A stretch of DNA of 64,000 nt, taken from contig VZRS01001502.1 of the NCBI GenBank assembly GCA_013398055.1, positions 1 through 64,000 of the forward strand, given 5' to 3'. Of this stretch, positions 1 to 14,126 are shown one piece after another (positions within the stretch are counted from its first letter, which is position 1; the number at the start of each line of letters is the position of its first letter). The translations under genes were made by a program, and so were the position numbers. Source of the DNA: Ifrita kowaldi (lineage: Eukaryota; Chordata; Aves; Passeriformes; Cinclosomatidae). A model generated the notes under the pieces. The model did no database searches, had not been told where the DNA came from, and worked only from the letters and a program-made list of their open reading frames with translations.

Positions 1-2219
1 AATATTTCTATAACAAAAGGTTAATGTAAATATCAAAGATCTGATGACAGAGTGTGAAAATATTCTGATACAATTTTAACAAAAAAGCCACATAAAAAGG
101 TAAATTTCATTTTAAGGCAGATATCCTAGAACATTCTTTAGTTGAGAAAAAATACAGTTCTCTTGTTACAGCTAAGTTAGGGAATGGAAGTCATTACACT
201 TTTACATTAATAAGTGCTTTTATTTGAAGAAAACATCAGCCTCAATAGCTCATAATGAAGTTATCAATTAGCATTATCATTTGCATCTTCAAGGTATTCT
301 GAAGATCTTGAGATTGATTAAAAAGTCAATTTGGGAAACACTCTAAAAACCAAGCAGATGAGTGGATTGGGCCAAGGAGAAGGGATTAACAACAGAATAA
401 TATTAAAACTCATGCTGTAGTCACGCTGGCAGTATTTGACAATGACTGTCAAGAAAAACAGGGGTCGTAAGCAATGCAGGTTAGAACATAAGTGTTTAGC
501 TTTGTAGAAAGATTTAAAAGACAAGATTTAACTGACTTTGCAAAAAATACTGTGAAGCTCTCCTGGGTGGGAGTCAACATAAAAGTATTTCTCAGAAAAA
601 AAGTTTTCTTTGCCTCACCAGAGGCAATGATGAAAATAGTTTACAACACAGTTAACACAAGTTATCCCTGTCTGATATCAGGATTCCAATATTAGATAAA
701 CTAAAGACAGATATTGTGAATATAAAAATGGTTTTGGTTGAAATCAGGATATCTTCAAATTTTTACCATAGAGGATACCAGTTGATTTGGCTCTTAAACA
801 TCTTTTTTATGTTAAAGATCATTTAAATCTTCTTCAACCATTCTTTATCTCACATAGTCCTCAATTACATCATATATAAAAGCAAGATTTCTAATTACTG
901 ACATTAAAATTGTGTTGTTTAGGAAAACAATGACTATTTAACTTGGTTTTTTAGGGGTTGCTGATCAAAATAATAGATTAAATTCTATTATTATTCAAAT
1001 GTGTTAAGATCATCTCCAAGAGAATAAATCACAAAATCACCCCTATCCTTGGAAAAGCATATGAGGCAGTATAGAATATCCTCCAGATCCTGGCTACTGC
1101 CCAACCTGGCTGGAATCAGGACATCTCTGAATCACAGGATTATACCTAGGGTTTTTTTCCAAAACAAACAATCAAATGGATAGTTAGTGACTATTTAAAT
1201 TATAGCTGACCTAGAAAATACATTTACAAGAAGCACAGTACACCACAAAGGTTTATTTTTTACCACATGGCTTTCCAACATGAAAAATTCAGACAATTAC
1301 CGTGCCTATGGACCACTTTCAGTATTCCTGTATGTTTAGTTATGACAGTCTCTGAGGTCAGGCTATAAAGAATGACCATCAGAAGGTACCATGAGAGAAT
1401 ATAGAATTTCACATCTTAAACACATCAGATATTTGTCTTTGTAACAAATGAAGCTGACAGCACCTCAGATACAGCTCACCCTTGTGTTGTCCCAGCACCT
1501 CCTGCTCTAGTTAATTAGGAACATTTGTTCACAGATAATGATGGAAGACTGACAGATGTTAAGCGACAGACACCTGGTATATGTTTAAAAAAATACGCAG
1601 CTGTTCAATAATCTCAGCACATCTTTTCAGCTAGGGAAAGTACGTGTCAAAAGAAAAACGTTTCAAAATATACTGAAATCATACTGTCAAACTTACTAAA
1701 TGAGATTGTCTTTCTGTTGTAAGAGGTGTAATGAAGTTTAAGTCAGCACCACAGTTCTAAACTCCTCTTTCCAAGGGAGTTGCCATTCGACAATGTAAAA
1801 AAGGAGTGAAAGATGGGTTAAAGCACATCATTCTTTCAATCCAACAGGCACTTTTTAGTACTGGGGTTTTTTTATTCTATTCAGCTTTTTGAATTGAATT
1901 TCAAGCTCACATCCCAAAAAAAGTAACAGTTTTCGTTTCTTGTGTAGATTTATATTTAACACTTTGACGCTCCAAAATATTTTTTCTTTGAAATTACTTA
2001 TAGGAAACTCTCTTGCTACTCAAAAGAAATAAATACAGATATTAACTAGTGAACTCCTCCGGTTTTATTTCCTTTTATTATAATTGTTTTTGGTAGGGAG
2101 GCAAGTTTAGCATGACCTAGCGATCAATCATTTCTCCATGCAGCAAATGTAACATTCTAATGTCAATGCAATTATATGTATGCCTCATTAAAATGAGGAT
2201 TAAATGGAGTATATGATAG

Positions 2220-2305
2220 TTCTCATTTCCACATAATTCCCACTTGAATATATGATTTCATGCTTATTTACGATCTACAGGCAAGAGAGCATGTGGAAAT
2301 GAGAA
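2220..2305. repeat. 15-bp perfect inverted repeat with 56-bp spacer
   Basis: The 15 bases at 2220-2234 (core CTCATTTCCACAT) are exactly reverse-complementary to 2291-2305 (core ATGTGGAAATGAG). The spacer is 56 bp. No target-site duplication or transposon family was recognised at the ends. It could be the ends of a small non-autonomous DNA element, a transcript stem, or chance. Confidence 0.6.
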
Positions 2306-5300
2306 ACCAAGCTTATTGGTCATTCCCAACTGATCATCCCAAAGCTCATTATTACCTCTCAAACCAGACATTGTGTAAGGAATCGTTTTCTAGTTTAGTC
2401 CTGTGATTATGGATACTTTCCTCGATTTTCTATTCCCATTGTTAAATAGTAAGAAGGTCTGCTTACTCAGGTTCCTCGTTTAAGAAGGGCACAAATGAAA
2501 GAAAGGGGAGGAGTAGTACAAATAAAGTCAGACTTCAGGCAATTATTTACTGCTGAATAGAAGGATGGGGAAAGCAGGAAAATTATGATCAGACAGTATT
2601 TGAGTCTAGGCATTCCCAGATTACCTGCCAGTATACGTAGTGCCAGCAATAGCTGCTGGGCTTTACCACATCCCAGGGAGCATATAGTTCCTATAACATG
2701 TATGTCAAGGGGAAATGTACAGAATTAAGGGGCTGCCTGGAGAATTGAATAGAGGTACGCATGCAATGCCCACTACATCTGTTTGTCAGAGCAGAGGTAA
2801 TATGAGCACACAGACATAATCCAGAGCTGCAAGAAGGACAGCTATGCAGGAGTGTGAAGGAAAATTTTGTCTATGGCACATTCGCATAGCCTGAAAGCAT
2901 GATCTAGAACACAAAATTAATTAATTTTAATGCACTTTTTTTATAGTGTCTTCCTTCAGGCACTATAAACCCAGGAGGAATGGAACTGTAGTATACTGGG
3001 AAGAGGAATATGAAAAATGGGAAAACCAACAACTTCAACAACAAAGAGGAAAAAAAATTGGAGGAATTATCTAACAAGTCAGGAGCTTCATAGGCAATCA
3101 TAAAAGATTATGCTTTTTTATGATAAAAGTTAACCTATGCAAGCATGTTAAACATTAGTAATCTATCCGTTCAAGTTTCTGCATCATAATCTCAAGGATG
3201 GGTTATATTCAAATATCTCTTTCTGTGGCAATTGATTAAAATGTTCAGTAAAATCAAAATGAAACCAAGTCAAGGAAAGGGACACCCTCTTTTATAACAC
3301 AGTATTAACAGTAGGAATTTGTTAAATTGAAGGTCAACATCAGGTTTACACGAATCCTACTGGTCCAGTTTTATGAGAAAAATAACCTTTGAACTCCAAG
3401 TTTCCAGATGTTAGTATTTGCTGTGTAATGGTCAAGCCAGATCCATAACTGTAACACACACAGAGAGCAGGGGGGTCTCCGTAATCAAACATTTCATATT
3501 ATTTTTTAAAGATGTCATCATATCTAGGGTGTGGCATATATATATGGACAGAGTTTTTCATAAATCATTACAGCCCAATAGTCTCCAAAGGGATATATGT
3601 GAGAAATTAAATTAATTTTCTTGAAATAGTGTATTCATTTTCTTTTAGTTTGGTTAGTCTCCTGATAAAACAATTTCCCCTAAGAGATTTAAGAAAAAAA
3701 AACAATAAACAAAGAAAAATTTAGTGTTATATTGATTTCTTAAAATGTATTTGAAGTAGTTGTCTATCCCATGGTTCAGGGCCTCATCTTTACATGTAAA
3801 TGCACAATAAAAAAAAAAATGTATAGGACAAAAAACTTAATCAAAATTTCCATTCTCTCTTCTTTCCCAGAATTTGTGGACAGTTCAGTGTTCTCTAAGA
3901 ATTTGGTATCTGGAAAGGTTTTTGGGATGAGAAGGAGAAGAGCACCAGAGTTCAGGTCTTTTCTCAGAGGTGGGTGTAGCAGCTTCCTCACTTGTAAAGA
4001 AAGAAACAGCCTAGATCCTTTTTACTGATCGCAGCTGCATATGCAGAAGTGCTTTTCATTCAAATCTGTGCATAAAGGGAAATCTGTGGTGGAATAACAA
4101 ATAGGACAAAAATCACCATGGGCAGAGCTCAGAGGATGTGGGGGTGAAACCAACCACCCATCTTACTGTGTCCTGGAAAATATATGGAAATATAATTACA
4201 TCTTTTTGGGGGATCTCACAAAATACAACCTCCTTCTCTAAAGCATCAAAAGCATAGTGCTTCAGGTTGTTTTATACTGTAACTGAGTCTCCAGTGCTCC
4301 ATGCAACCGTACAGAGGATAAAAATCATGGATGGAGGGAAGCTGGAAGATCTGGTAGTCATCTAGCAACACAGCACTGTCGCAAAATTCCTTTTATATTT
4401 AGCATCATTAATAAACATCCCTTTCCAATGTTCTGATTTGTTGATTCGGGGTTTTTTTTAATAGAATATGGCAACTTGAAGGCAAGAATACTGTTGAAAT
4501 AGTCATTAAGCAAACCCTGAAAAAAATTTACCTGTCCCCAAATTATTTATAGTGTCATTGTAAGGTAATGATAAATAAGTAAATTCAGATAGAGAGATGG
4601 GTGAATACCTGGCTGGATTCTGGCCTTCTTGTCCTGGTAGCTAAAGATGTAAAGGAAAGGTCCTCTGGCATCCCAGCTATGAAGACTTGCAAAAAATTAA
4701 GTCTTTTGGAGATATATCTGGGAATTTACTTCTCAAAGATAAAGGATAATTGCTAATTTCTCTTCCTACCTCAGCTCTATCTGATAAAAATAAGATTTCT
4801 ATGAAGAGTATACTTAGAGGAGATTGTCATAAAACTAAGGAGACATTCAAGGTTGATAGAACAAATAACTGTTTCCCCAATCATTTCTCATGTCTCTCCA
4901 CAAAGTTTATGTAATTATTAATTCTGGTTTTTTTGCTTTTCTCTCCCTTTGAAAGGCATGCTTGTTTGCTTATTTCTTTAAAGACCAATGCTGAAAAGTC
5001 AACGTTTTTTGTGAAAAATTATTATAAACCAGCCAGCACTTGCAATTAAGGCATAAAGTTTGATAAGAAAGTACTTCAACATAGTGCCTGTGTGAGGTTA
5101 GAAACCACAGTAAAAAAATTCTTTTGAGCTACTAGGAATACAGTCTGATTTCTCTTTATGCAGGACTATGTATGAATAGAAATTTGTCATTTTTCAATTT
5201 ATTTTCTTTAATTTTTTTTCAGACCTGTGTAATATTAAAAAGAATTTAAAAAATTATGGAACAAAACTCACTGAAACTTATGTGAGGTAAGATAGACTCA

Positions 5301-7615
5301 TGGGCAATCCTACAAGTTCATGCTTACCCCAAGCAACAGTTTTGAACACAGTTTATGGAAACCCTGTAAACAAATATGGTTTTGTGTAAATATTTTTAAT
5401 GAGGATATTGAATTATGCAATATACATAATGCTCACTGTTCAGTGAAATTGTACAAGTAATATCAGAGGTACTGAAGAAGAATTCAGTTGATAAGGTTGT
5501 CATAAGAAAATCAAATAGCTATCTGTTGCAAATGTAGACTTGGACTGAGAAAAGAAGAGCCTCCTGTGGCTGATGTTTCCACTCACTAAGAATGTCTTCA
5601 ATTCTTGATTATGTTTGAAAAAAAAGATAAATATACTGTAAATCTGAATGTTACTTGTTGCTGTTATAGTCTGCAGATTTTTAACAGACTTTTATACGTG
5701 GTCTGTAATGTACATAATGTGTTTATTAATAAATGTCTTATGATTCTAAATATATTTAAATGTTACCTGAAGTTTGTTACATGAAGTGTTGCCCCAAATA
5801 TTGGAAAAAATCTAAAAGGATGAAGATGATTATTTGGTGTGCACACTTGAAAGGAATTTTTTTCTGTTTTTAACATTTACTGAAGTCTTGTTCAATATAC
5901 ATCTGTTTTCCTCTGAAAATGCCCAGAAATCGTTTTCAAGTTTGGTTTGAATTAAGTTTCCTTTGCATTAATTAATTTCTTTAGTATAATGTTCACTTAG
6001 ATGTACTTGAAAATTTAATAAAAGAGTAAATTAAAGAAAGAAAAACCTTCCTTGTGAGAACATTGAAAGTTTTTATAGAAAAATCTACCATGAAGAACAG
6101 ACTAATTAATTCCACAGTTCTGGCTTGCAATATATACTGAGAAGAATTACTTGAAGTGCTTATTTGCATGACAGTACCAAGACATTATTTAAAACTCCTA
6201 CCTACTTCATAGAGCTATTCAAGGAAAAAAAAAATCATTCTTTCCAGTAATGAGGAAATGTGTGACTTTATATATTCATACATACACACACACATGATTT
6301 TGTATAACTTATTCTTAGGTTAAACTAATCCCCTCACAATTGACAAGAACCATTTTTTCTTCTTCAGTCCATGGCTGGGTCACTGTGAATTTCACACTAT
6401 TAATCATAATGAAAACGTACAAAAATGTTTGTCTAATACACAGAAACAAAGTATTTCACCAGCAGGATGTATCAGAGCAGATATTCTCCCAGAGTTCTGC
6501 ATCCTAATTCTAACCCATTCAGCCATTTAATTTGATTGCAATTAGCATCCTCTTTGATGATTTATTTTCAGTCTTTTCAGCTGCTATAAAAACTGTAAAG
6601 TGATCCAAATTATATCCTCTGATATAAGTGGAGTTTGGATTTAAACTTCAAGAAGCCGCTTGGCATAGCTGATCTTCTCCTAGGAGGGAATTCAATATAA
6701 TTCTGAAATATTTGTTTAGATAGACAATGATTGAAATACATGTTACACAACAAAAAAGCATTTCAGTTAATCTTAGTACCCCGAATTACTGCTTTCATGT
6801 TGCAAAATATAAAGAAATCCCAATTAAAACTTAATTTCTTCAATCACTTCATGTCATTTTTGTAAGTAAGTAAAATGGCAGTGTACATCAAGCTGTAAAT
6901 ATACAATATCCCACCTCTTATCTGCCTCACAGTTTCAATGTAATCAGTAGTCAATCATGTTGCATGTATTTTGTAGTGCTTCTGATACAACTTTCCCTGT
7001 AGGGGATTCTTATTGTTCTTCAGGCATCTCACAAGCACACAGCACTGAGAGTGGCCCCAAGAGCCTGACTGATGCATGAACCCATTTCAGGAGTTTTCAT
7101 AGTAAGACTTCTTTCAGATGTTAGTCAGGATGTCTCATTCTTGCTTTTAAAATTAACCTTGGGGTCTTTTTTGCAGATGGTGATTGATGTAGGATATCTG
7201 TATAACCATGCTTCAGCCCAGCATGAGTATATACCCAGAGTGGTATATAGGCATGGCTGCCACTGAAATCAGCCCATGAGGATAACATGACACAGCTTTT
7301 CAGCATTCAGCTCTTTTCCTCCTGCTACTTGTCAGTCCGTAGCCTATACCAGGATTCATCGCACTTTTTGCATTGTTCTCTCTGCCACTGCACAGGGTAC
7401 TCAGGCACTCCATTCTCAATGAGCCTGTGAAAGCAGGTCAGATGAGAAGTATTCTAAGGGGATTTCTCTCTTTCTACTAATTACAAAGAAAACCTGAGAT
7501 ATTTATCTGAGGTGTAGGTGTCCATGAAACAGATGCTTTCAACCAAATGAGATTAATCCACTCCCCATGTGATTAGCCCTTTTAAGATGATGGAAAGGAA
7601 ACAATAGTAGTAGGC

Positions 7616-7634
7616 ATATACATATATATATATA
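7616..7634. repeat. (TA)n microsatellite
   Basis: A short alternating TA tract with one CATA interruption. It is simple sequence with no coding content and a likely length polymorphism. Confidence 0.7.
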
Positions 7635-8395
7635 AAGAATTCAAAGAGAGTTTGAATATTTAGGGTTTTTTTTCTGAATGCCAAGGTTATTTTTAAATTG
7701 TATTAAGGCAACCAGATCAAGAACGGTAACTAGATGAAGTCATGCTGTGCTCAACAGTATTCCTAGTTTTTTATTTATGTAGAAATTGAGAGAGATGCCA
7801 GTGGAAACTACAGTAACTTCTCTCAAGAAGCAGTCATAAAGGATGCTATGAAATCTTCTGCCAAATAAATACATCTCAGCACAGAGAACCTATGTTTTTC
7901 TTACTAGCATTTTAATTAGCAGCTTATATTGTGATATTGGCATTAATGGCCATGTCAATGGTGGAAGCCAATCCTAATCATAGCTTACTTCTTGTTTACC
8001 TTTTTCTTAAAAGCTGAAGAAAGAGATTTAAAATGTTAATACTGTCAATAGTTCAACTGGCAAATGAAGAAGAAGGAATAGCAACCATTTTTATTTTTCT
8101 GACGTCTTTCTCTCACACTGTCAATGTAACAAATAATGCCAGCTGCTGCTTAAATTAAATGGAAACATTAAACAAGATTTTAATTAAAACTCTTTTCCAA
8201 TATATGTCATTCTTTGTATGTGGCAATAAACTCAGCTTGTGAAACTGTTCCAGGGTAGAACTTTGAAAATTTTGAGACAGGGAAGTGAGCTAACAAGAGC
8301 CTTCTCAGCACCACCACTCCCTCAGGGACACAGGATATTTAGGAACGACAAGGTAAAAGAGGCAAAGGTTAGTCAATAAGGAAAAGATCACCACA

Positions 8396-8632
8396 CTATT
8401 TTGAGGAAGTTAAACCTTTATTTGTTGCTCCATGAAGCTGTGCAGAACAGGGCATCTGACAGTCAACTTTGCCACACCCAGGGCTGTGCTGGCAGGTGCA
8501 AGTGGACTGCACAATATCTTTTGGACAGCCAGTGAAACCATGAAAAGATGAAGTAAGCATTTTCAAGGTTATAGTACTATATTCATACCCAAAGGGATCC
8601 TTCTCAGGGAAAGAGAGGTCATTCAATATGAT
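8396..8632 (-). other. GC-richer island ending in a minus-strand poly(A)-like signal
   Basis: This patch is richer in GC than its surroundings. On the minus strand it ends in AATAAA (plus positions 8417-8422). About 20 bases further along the minus strand comes a GT-rich stretch (minus GTGTGGTGATC), the usual order of a vertebrate cleavage and polyadenylation site. A 76-codon minus-strand frame covers the island and has six cysteines in its second half, but I recognise no family. It may be a terminal exon of an unannotated transcript, an old retrocopy end, or coincidence. Confidence 0.25.
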
Positions 8633-11600
8633 CTATTTATTCCAAAACCTGTTGTATAATTATTATTTCAGCTGAATTTCTTTCTCCAGGCTTAGGTAGG
8701 AGTGTTGAGAACTCCACTGGGGAATGTGAATATCTGCATCATACTGAACTTTAATTTGTGTGAATAGTTTAGTCTCAACTCTGTAGTTTGGTCATGTATT
8801 CTGTACTACCATTTTTATTTATTCAGCAGATTTTTCAGAGCAATCAGCTTTCTCTTACTTTCTGCTGTATTTTTCTCCCTTCCATGTTTGATCCCTATTT
8901 CACTTTCACCATTTCTGACTTCTTCTTTTTAATTGTGTTGTGTCTTCCAATGTCTTTTGGTCCATACAAATATTGTGTTCACTCTTATGAGGAAGAAAAA
9001 AAAAAACATAATTAGTTTAATAGGTACAGTAGCATCCCAAAGACCAGCTAGGGTCAGAGGCCCACACATCACAAATGCATATGAATGTATATATCTATAT
9101 ATCTATATATATATATGCTCTCATTGCAGAGCCTGTATATCTTGGCTGCCCCTAAGCTGAATCATGGAGAATTGAACCAGGTGTATCTAGATTATAACTT
9201 TAGCAGAAAACCTTGTTTTTCTGGGAACTAAAGAACACCCCTGTTCACTTGGAAGTCCTGTCTTCAGAGCATAAAGCTCTGACCTCAGCAAAATACCCAT
9301 TTAGGGCAGAATTCCCTACACTAAGAGGTCATAAGCTGAGCATGTAGCATATGCAGATAAATTTGGTTCCCCTTTTAACCTGTGGGTAGAGAGGTCAAGT
9401 TACCTCTTTTTCTGATGCAAATGATGTAAAATATATGTTATATTTTTAAATTAGGCTTTTCTCATTCTTGCTATTCTAGGCAGGCAAAGGGCTTCAAAGA
9501 AAACAGATCCATAGAAGAGAATTTCAGTGTTACACTGCATAAAAGAGTGGGGTCAAAAAAGCAGCAGTCCAGTACTCTCCTTGCTACTCTACACCCAATC
9601 CATCTGTACCATGACCTCCTTCACTTTACCTCAAACAACAAAATATTTGTTCTTCTCTGTTTGCTTGCAAAGTGTTTATAAGTCTTCTTCACCTCTGGAA
9701 ATTTTTCAAAATCACAGGTGACTGAGCTCAAAACTAGCTAATCTCATTGGCATGTAGCAGCAGACACTGTTATATAGGATGATTGTGCTCTAATATATCT
9801 CCACTGTAAAGAAATGAAAGAACTTTCTCCAGATGATTTTCCATTCTGAGGCAACAGTTTCAGATGATATTTTTTCTTGTTATATATTTAGGTGGAAAAA
9901 AAAAAGAGAGAAAAATAAATAACTGGAGCCAAATTTGATGTTATGTTTGGTTGTTATAAGTTTTAAAAAAAAAAAAAAAGGAGCTTTCCCTGAAAAGTTC
10001 TCCCACCTTTTTGTAGTCTTTGAAAAGTTGTAAAATAAACTCTCTCTTTCTTGTCATATTTCAGAATGAAAACACTATTTGCAAAGAACAGTTCCTTAGA
10101 AGTACAAGGATTAGTTTTATTCACAGTCACAAAACTTAAGTACACAGTTACAGGAATTCTAAATTCTGATATGTATTTTCAGAAAATTCTTCCTTTGGGA
10201 TAGCAAAGAAAAGAGACCCTGTGATGAGCAGTTGCTTTTAATTCTGATTAACAAGATTTTCAAAAGTTTGGTCAGATCATTTCATGGATTTCAGATACTC
10301 TCCTATTAAATGAGTCTGATGTACAATGGTAAGGCATCAAATTAAAGGCATTTATAGCCTCTGAGATAATTAAGATCGGTATTGTTGCATCTTATCGCAC
10401 CACAGAAATCAGCCTAAACCTAAAGTCTTTCTAAGGTTTTGTTACTGTGGACTTTAAGGCTAGTGAAAAACTTCCACTCAGATAAATAGAAGCAGCACCA
10501 TGTAATAAACTAGGTTATCAGCTTTTTTATCTGCCATCAGTGAAGTTTTTCATAGCGGAAATCTCTCTAAAGTGGCACTTCAAAGAAAACTCCACTCCAC
10601 CAACAAATGAACAAACAAAAGTAATCAAACAACATCTTCTTAAGGGGCTCTTAAAAGTAAATAAAAATAGAAGTAGTTTTAAAAAGCATTCTATTTACTG
10701 CTTCTTCTCAAGATGTGAAGCAGTATTGAAGTCCTTGTATTTAAGCAAAAGCTCAATTCCATTTTTAGATACACTGAAACCTCTACCAAGTTAGTAATTT
10801 CTCCAGATTGTTAAGTCCTAAGGGGTTTTCTCATGTAGAAGGATGATATTGTGTTAGGAAGTTTCCCAGCATAATTTTATTTCAATATTCTGCCTCCCTA
10901 AATTCTTGTTTTTAACAAAAATTCAATTTGATTTCTAACTGTATTTTCAGTATTAAGAAAAATAAAAATAATCTTTTCTTTCAACGCTGTCTAAAAACGG
11001 AACACTACAACAATAACTTTAGACATAGAATCTGGATAGATAGTCACCTAATTTTTAGAATGCAAAAATTTACCCTTCTCAGCTTTCTTTTTGTGGGGAG
11101 TGAGATGACTCTTTTTCATGCTTCCTGACCTGTGCGTAAGCCTAATTCTTTCCCTGTTTACACTTTGTGGAAAATCATGGCATTTCTATAAGAGAGCAGT
11201 TTACATGAGCAGTGAGCTTTCCTGTGTTCAAATGGATTCATGCTGTTCTGCTTTTCTGCCTAAAACCCCTAACAGTTAATCCTGTCCTCTGAGGCTACCT
11301 GGGCTTCCTGTGCCATGCCTCAGGATCAGAAGAACCTCCAACAAGTGACACAGTGCCATCAGCAGGTCTAGATTCGCAGGGACTAACTCTGTCCCTGTTT
11401 TCCAGAGACAGACATTTGACGAAGATGAAAGTAGGTTTGAAAAATCAGTTCAATAATAACAAAGTTAATATTTATTTGTACAAATTATTTGATTAAAATT
11501 ATGTAGTGTTTACAGAAATTATGACTGGGTCATGAATAATTCAGAAGTAGATAGCAGATTTAATTTGTTGGATAATTTGACAACAAATAATTCAGTTAAC

Positions 11601-12512
11601 TGAAAATCATATAAATCTCAACATAAAATCCCCATCTACTGTCTCTGGAAATGTTTAATATGGGAATATCCCAGTGAGAAAGCTCAAATCACTGTCAAAT
11701 GTTAGATGGGTTCATATTTTTTGAGAAGAATGTGTAGATTGCTAAAAATATAATTCAATATGGATAATTAATTAATTATGATAAATCATCAACAGAAAGA
11801 TTTTGTAAGCTAAAGAGAAGACTGTTGGAAACAGAAAATCAGTTGAATGAAATTAGATATCAAACTCCTGGAACGTGAAAATGTCTTTCTTTCACTTGTT
11901 ATTTTTTAAAATAAATCACATTTGCCAAATAAACCATGTAACTAAAAGACAATGATGAAGGGCATAAGGGATGTTATGAAAAGTGAATAATATTGCATCT
12001 GGGCTGTGAAGATGTGTTTGTAGGAGGTAAAAAACATACATAGCTAAAATGATTTAGAAAAATATTGCAATGTATCGTTTGATATACTTGCAAAACCTCG
12101 GCGTGTCATTGCCAAATGTAAACTGCAGCCTGGTATGACGCCAGCATAATGTACATCCTCTTAAAGTTGGTTTGACTTGCTTCTCAGGGTAGCTTTGTAC
12201 AACACATTGTCTTGATTTGATAGAACCGTCATTTCACTTCATTTCCTATACCCAGAAATGGAAAACTTATTGAATTCAGGCTCTCAAGTATAGTATTCAT
12301 TTTGTTTAGATTTAGCTGGAGTTATTGCATGAAAAGTGAACAACTGCTGGCAGACTCCTTCAACCATTTCTGGACTTTGTTATAAATACACCTACACTAG
12401 TGCATGCAGAGCAGTAATTTTTACACTCAGTACAATTATACCAAGAATGTCTTACCAGTAAATTGAAATCAAATTGCAGTACTGACTTTTTAAATGCACA
12501 GTGCATGTTCTT
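8633..12512. other. AT-rich non-coding DNA
   Basis: No gene or recognisable transposon. It contains a TA-rich microsatellite (9087-9117) and short A runs near 8994 and 9965. A somewhat GC-richer patch lies at about 11230-11420 and I cannot assign it. Confidence 0.55.
9087..9117. repeat. (TA)n/(TATC) microsatellite
   Basis: A GTATATATC-TATATATC-TATATATATATG type tract, which is simple sequence. The overlapping short open frame encoding a Tyr-Ile run is only a translation of the repeat. Confidence 0.8.
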
Positions 12513-12565
12513 ATGTGTGTGTATGTATATATATATATATATGTATATGTATATGTATATATATA
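12513..12565. repeat. Compound (TG)n(TA)n microsatellite
   Basis: A TG run passes into a pure TA run and then into TATG units. The three open frames across it (both strands) are translations of the repeat, giving Tyr-Ile or His-Ile runs, and are not genes. Confidence 0.9.
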
Positions 12566-14126
12566 CCAGATGGACCTTGATTCCACAAGATCTGATTATT
12601 ACGCATGTGGCCCAATAAACCACTTAAATACACATCTAATCTATCTAGATCTTCAAAGATATTATTCATTCTTAAAGTTATGTACAAGCTTGGGAGTTTT
12701 GGTGAACCAGAGACATAGTTTTCACCACCCTGCAGGAACACCTAATCTCTGAACTTCAGAACATATATTTTAATAGACTTTTAAATGGATTTGGGAATAA
12801 AATTAGACTCAGAGTTTGGGGAAAGCTCTGCTTGGATTTCCACGATTAAACAAAACCCAGAGTCATGAGACTAAAAGAAGGAGATACTAAGTAATTAATG
12901 GGTTAAAATGGAACACCCTTTGATTTTATGTTGGAGGCTTTCAGGTATTATGTCAGGGCACAGCACAGGTTGCTTAGAAATGTTCATGTGATGAGGGCAT
13001 GCTCTTGCAATGCGTCACTGCACCGCTCTTAGGGGCAGACCGATGAACACTACTGCAACTTCCCTCCTGTTTCAGGAAATGCTGTCTGTTGGAACTGTGT
13101 TTTCTGAGTCTGTCACTTAATGGACTGCTTGTAAAACAAAAAACTGCATTCTCCACTGCAGCCACCTTCTCATCACATCCCCTGTGGTCCTAACATCGGA
13201 AATTCAGCCTGAACATTCAGCCTTAGGTTAAGTGCTCGGTTACAAACTAGACAGAAGCAGTTCTTTAGCTCATTTGGGACACCAATTGCCTGGGCTTGGC
13301 TTTTAGCTTCAAGGAGCTGGGAAGCTGCTGAGGTACTGAATACAGCATGCTCTTAGGCTTTTAGTGCGTGAATTTACAGCAGTTCTGCAAAGAATCAAGA
13401 ACAAATGGGCAGGTAGATTAAGCTCTCAAGTTTCTTCAACAATTCATAACTGACTATAACCACGTGGAGCAGCATGAAACCCTGTTAAACTATAGGGATA
13501 TTTAAAAACAAAGAATTCATGCACATTTTAAAAGTGAAATTGGCATGCCAAGTCTAACTCTGAGGCTGAAACTTCAGTGACAGTCTCTCTTCCTCCCAAG
13601 AGAAAAAAATTAGTGAAAGCATCCAGACATCTTCCTATGAAAATCCAAAGTAAACTGTTAAATAGAATTTTAAGGACATCAGTAGGTTAGAGAGATCAGT
13701 TGAAAATCAGAAAAAGATTTTGTAGTCTGCCAATCTGGTGTCATGCAAAAATTTGGTGAAAAAGTTTGGCACGGTTGCAATACTAAAGACAAAACTCCTA
13801 GCACAGAGTCACAGAACAGAAGAAATTTTAATAACGTATCTGATAATTTTGCATAATATTCAGGGATATTGTAAAATTATTATGGATTTCAGAACAGATG
13901 ATAATTTTGATTAATTTATAATAGATAGATTTATATAGTTTCACAGGTCTGGTGATACTGATATCACAATAATTGATTATTCTTTACTATAGGTGTAGAA
14001 TATAAGTGTGAATTTATCATATTTCCTGATCTTTTTGCTCTGTTCACACAGTACTGGAAGATACCTACTTACTGCATTTACTACAATTTTGATATAGAAG
14101 TAGATAAATAACATCTGAATTTGTGC
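12566..14126. other. Non-coding DNA with a CpG-bearing patch
   Basis: No gene seen. Around 12970-13340 the sequence is richer in GC and keeps several CpG sites that are rare in the surroundings. This could mark an unrecognised repeat or a constrained element. I see no open frame worth naming. Confidence 0.5.

Larger units (their letters stand above)
1..8395. other. AT-rich non-coding DNA, no gene seen
   Basis: I see no supported gene here. All open frames are under 90 codons, low in complexity and lack recognisable motifs. The stretch holds short A and T runs, a 15-bp inverted repeat (2220-2305), a short CA run near 6284-6294, a TA run at 7616-7634, and an AATAAA hexamer at 5728-5733 in a 3'-UTR-like AT-rich context. 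There is no CR1 or LTR that I can recognise, so most of it is probably old unique sequence. Confidence 0.6.

Noticed and set aside
12360..12752. Three open frames with Tyr-Ile or His-Ile runs
   Set aside because: They are translations of the TG/TA microsatellite.
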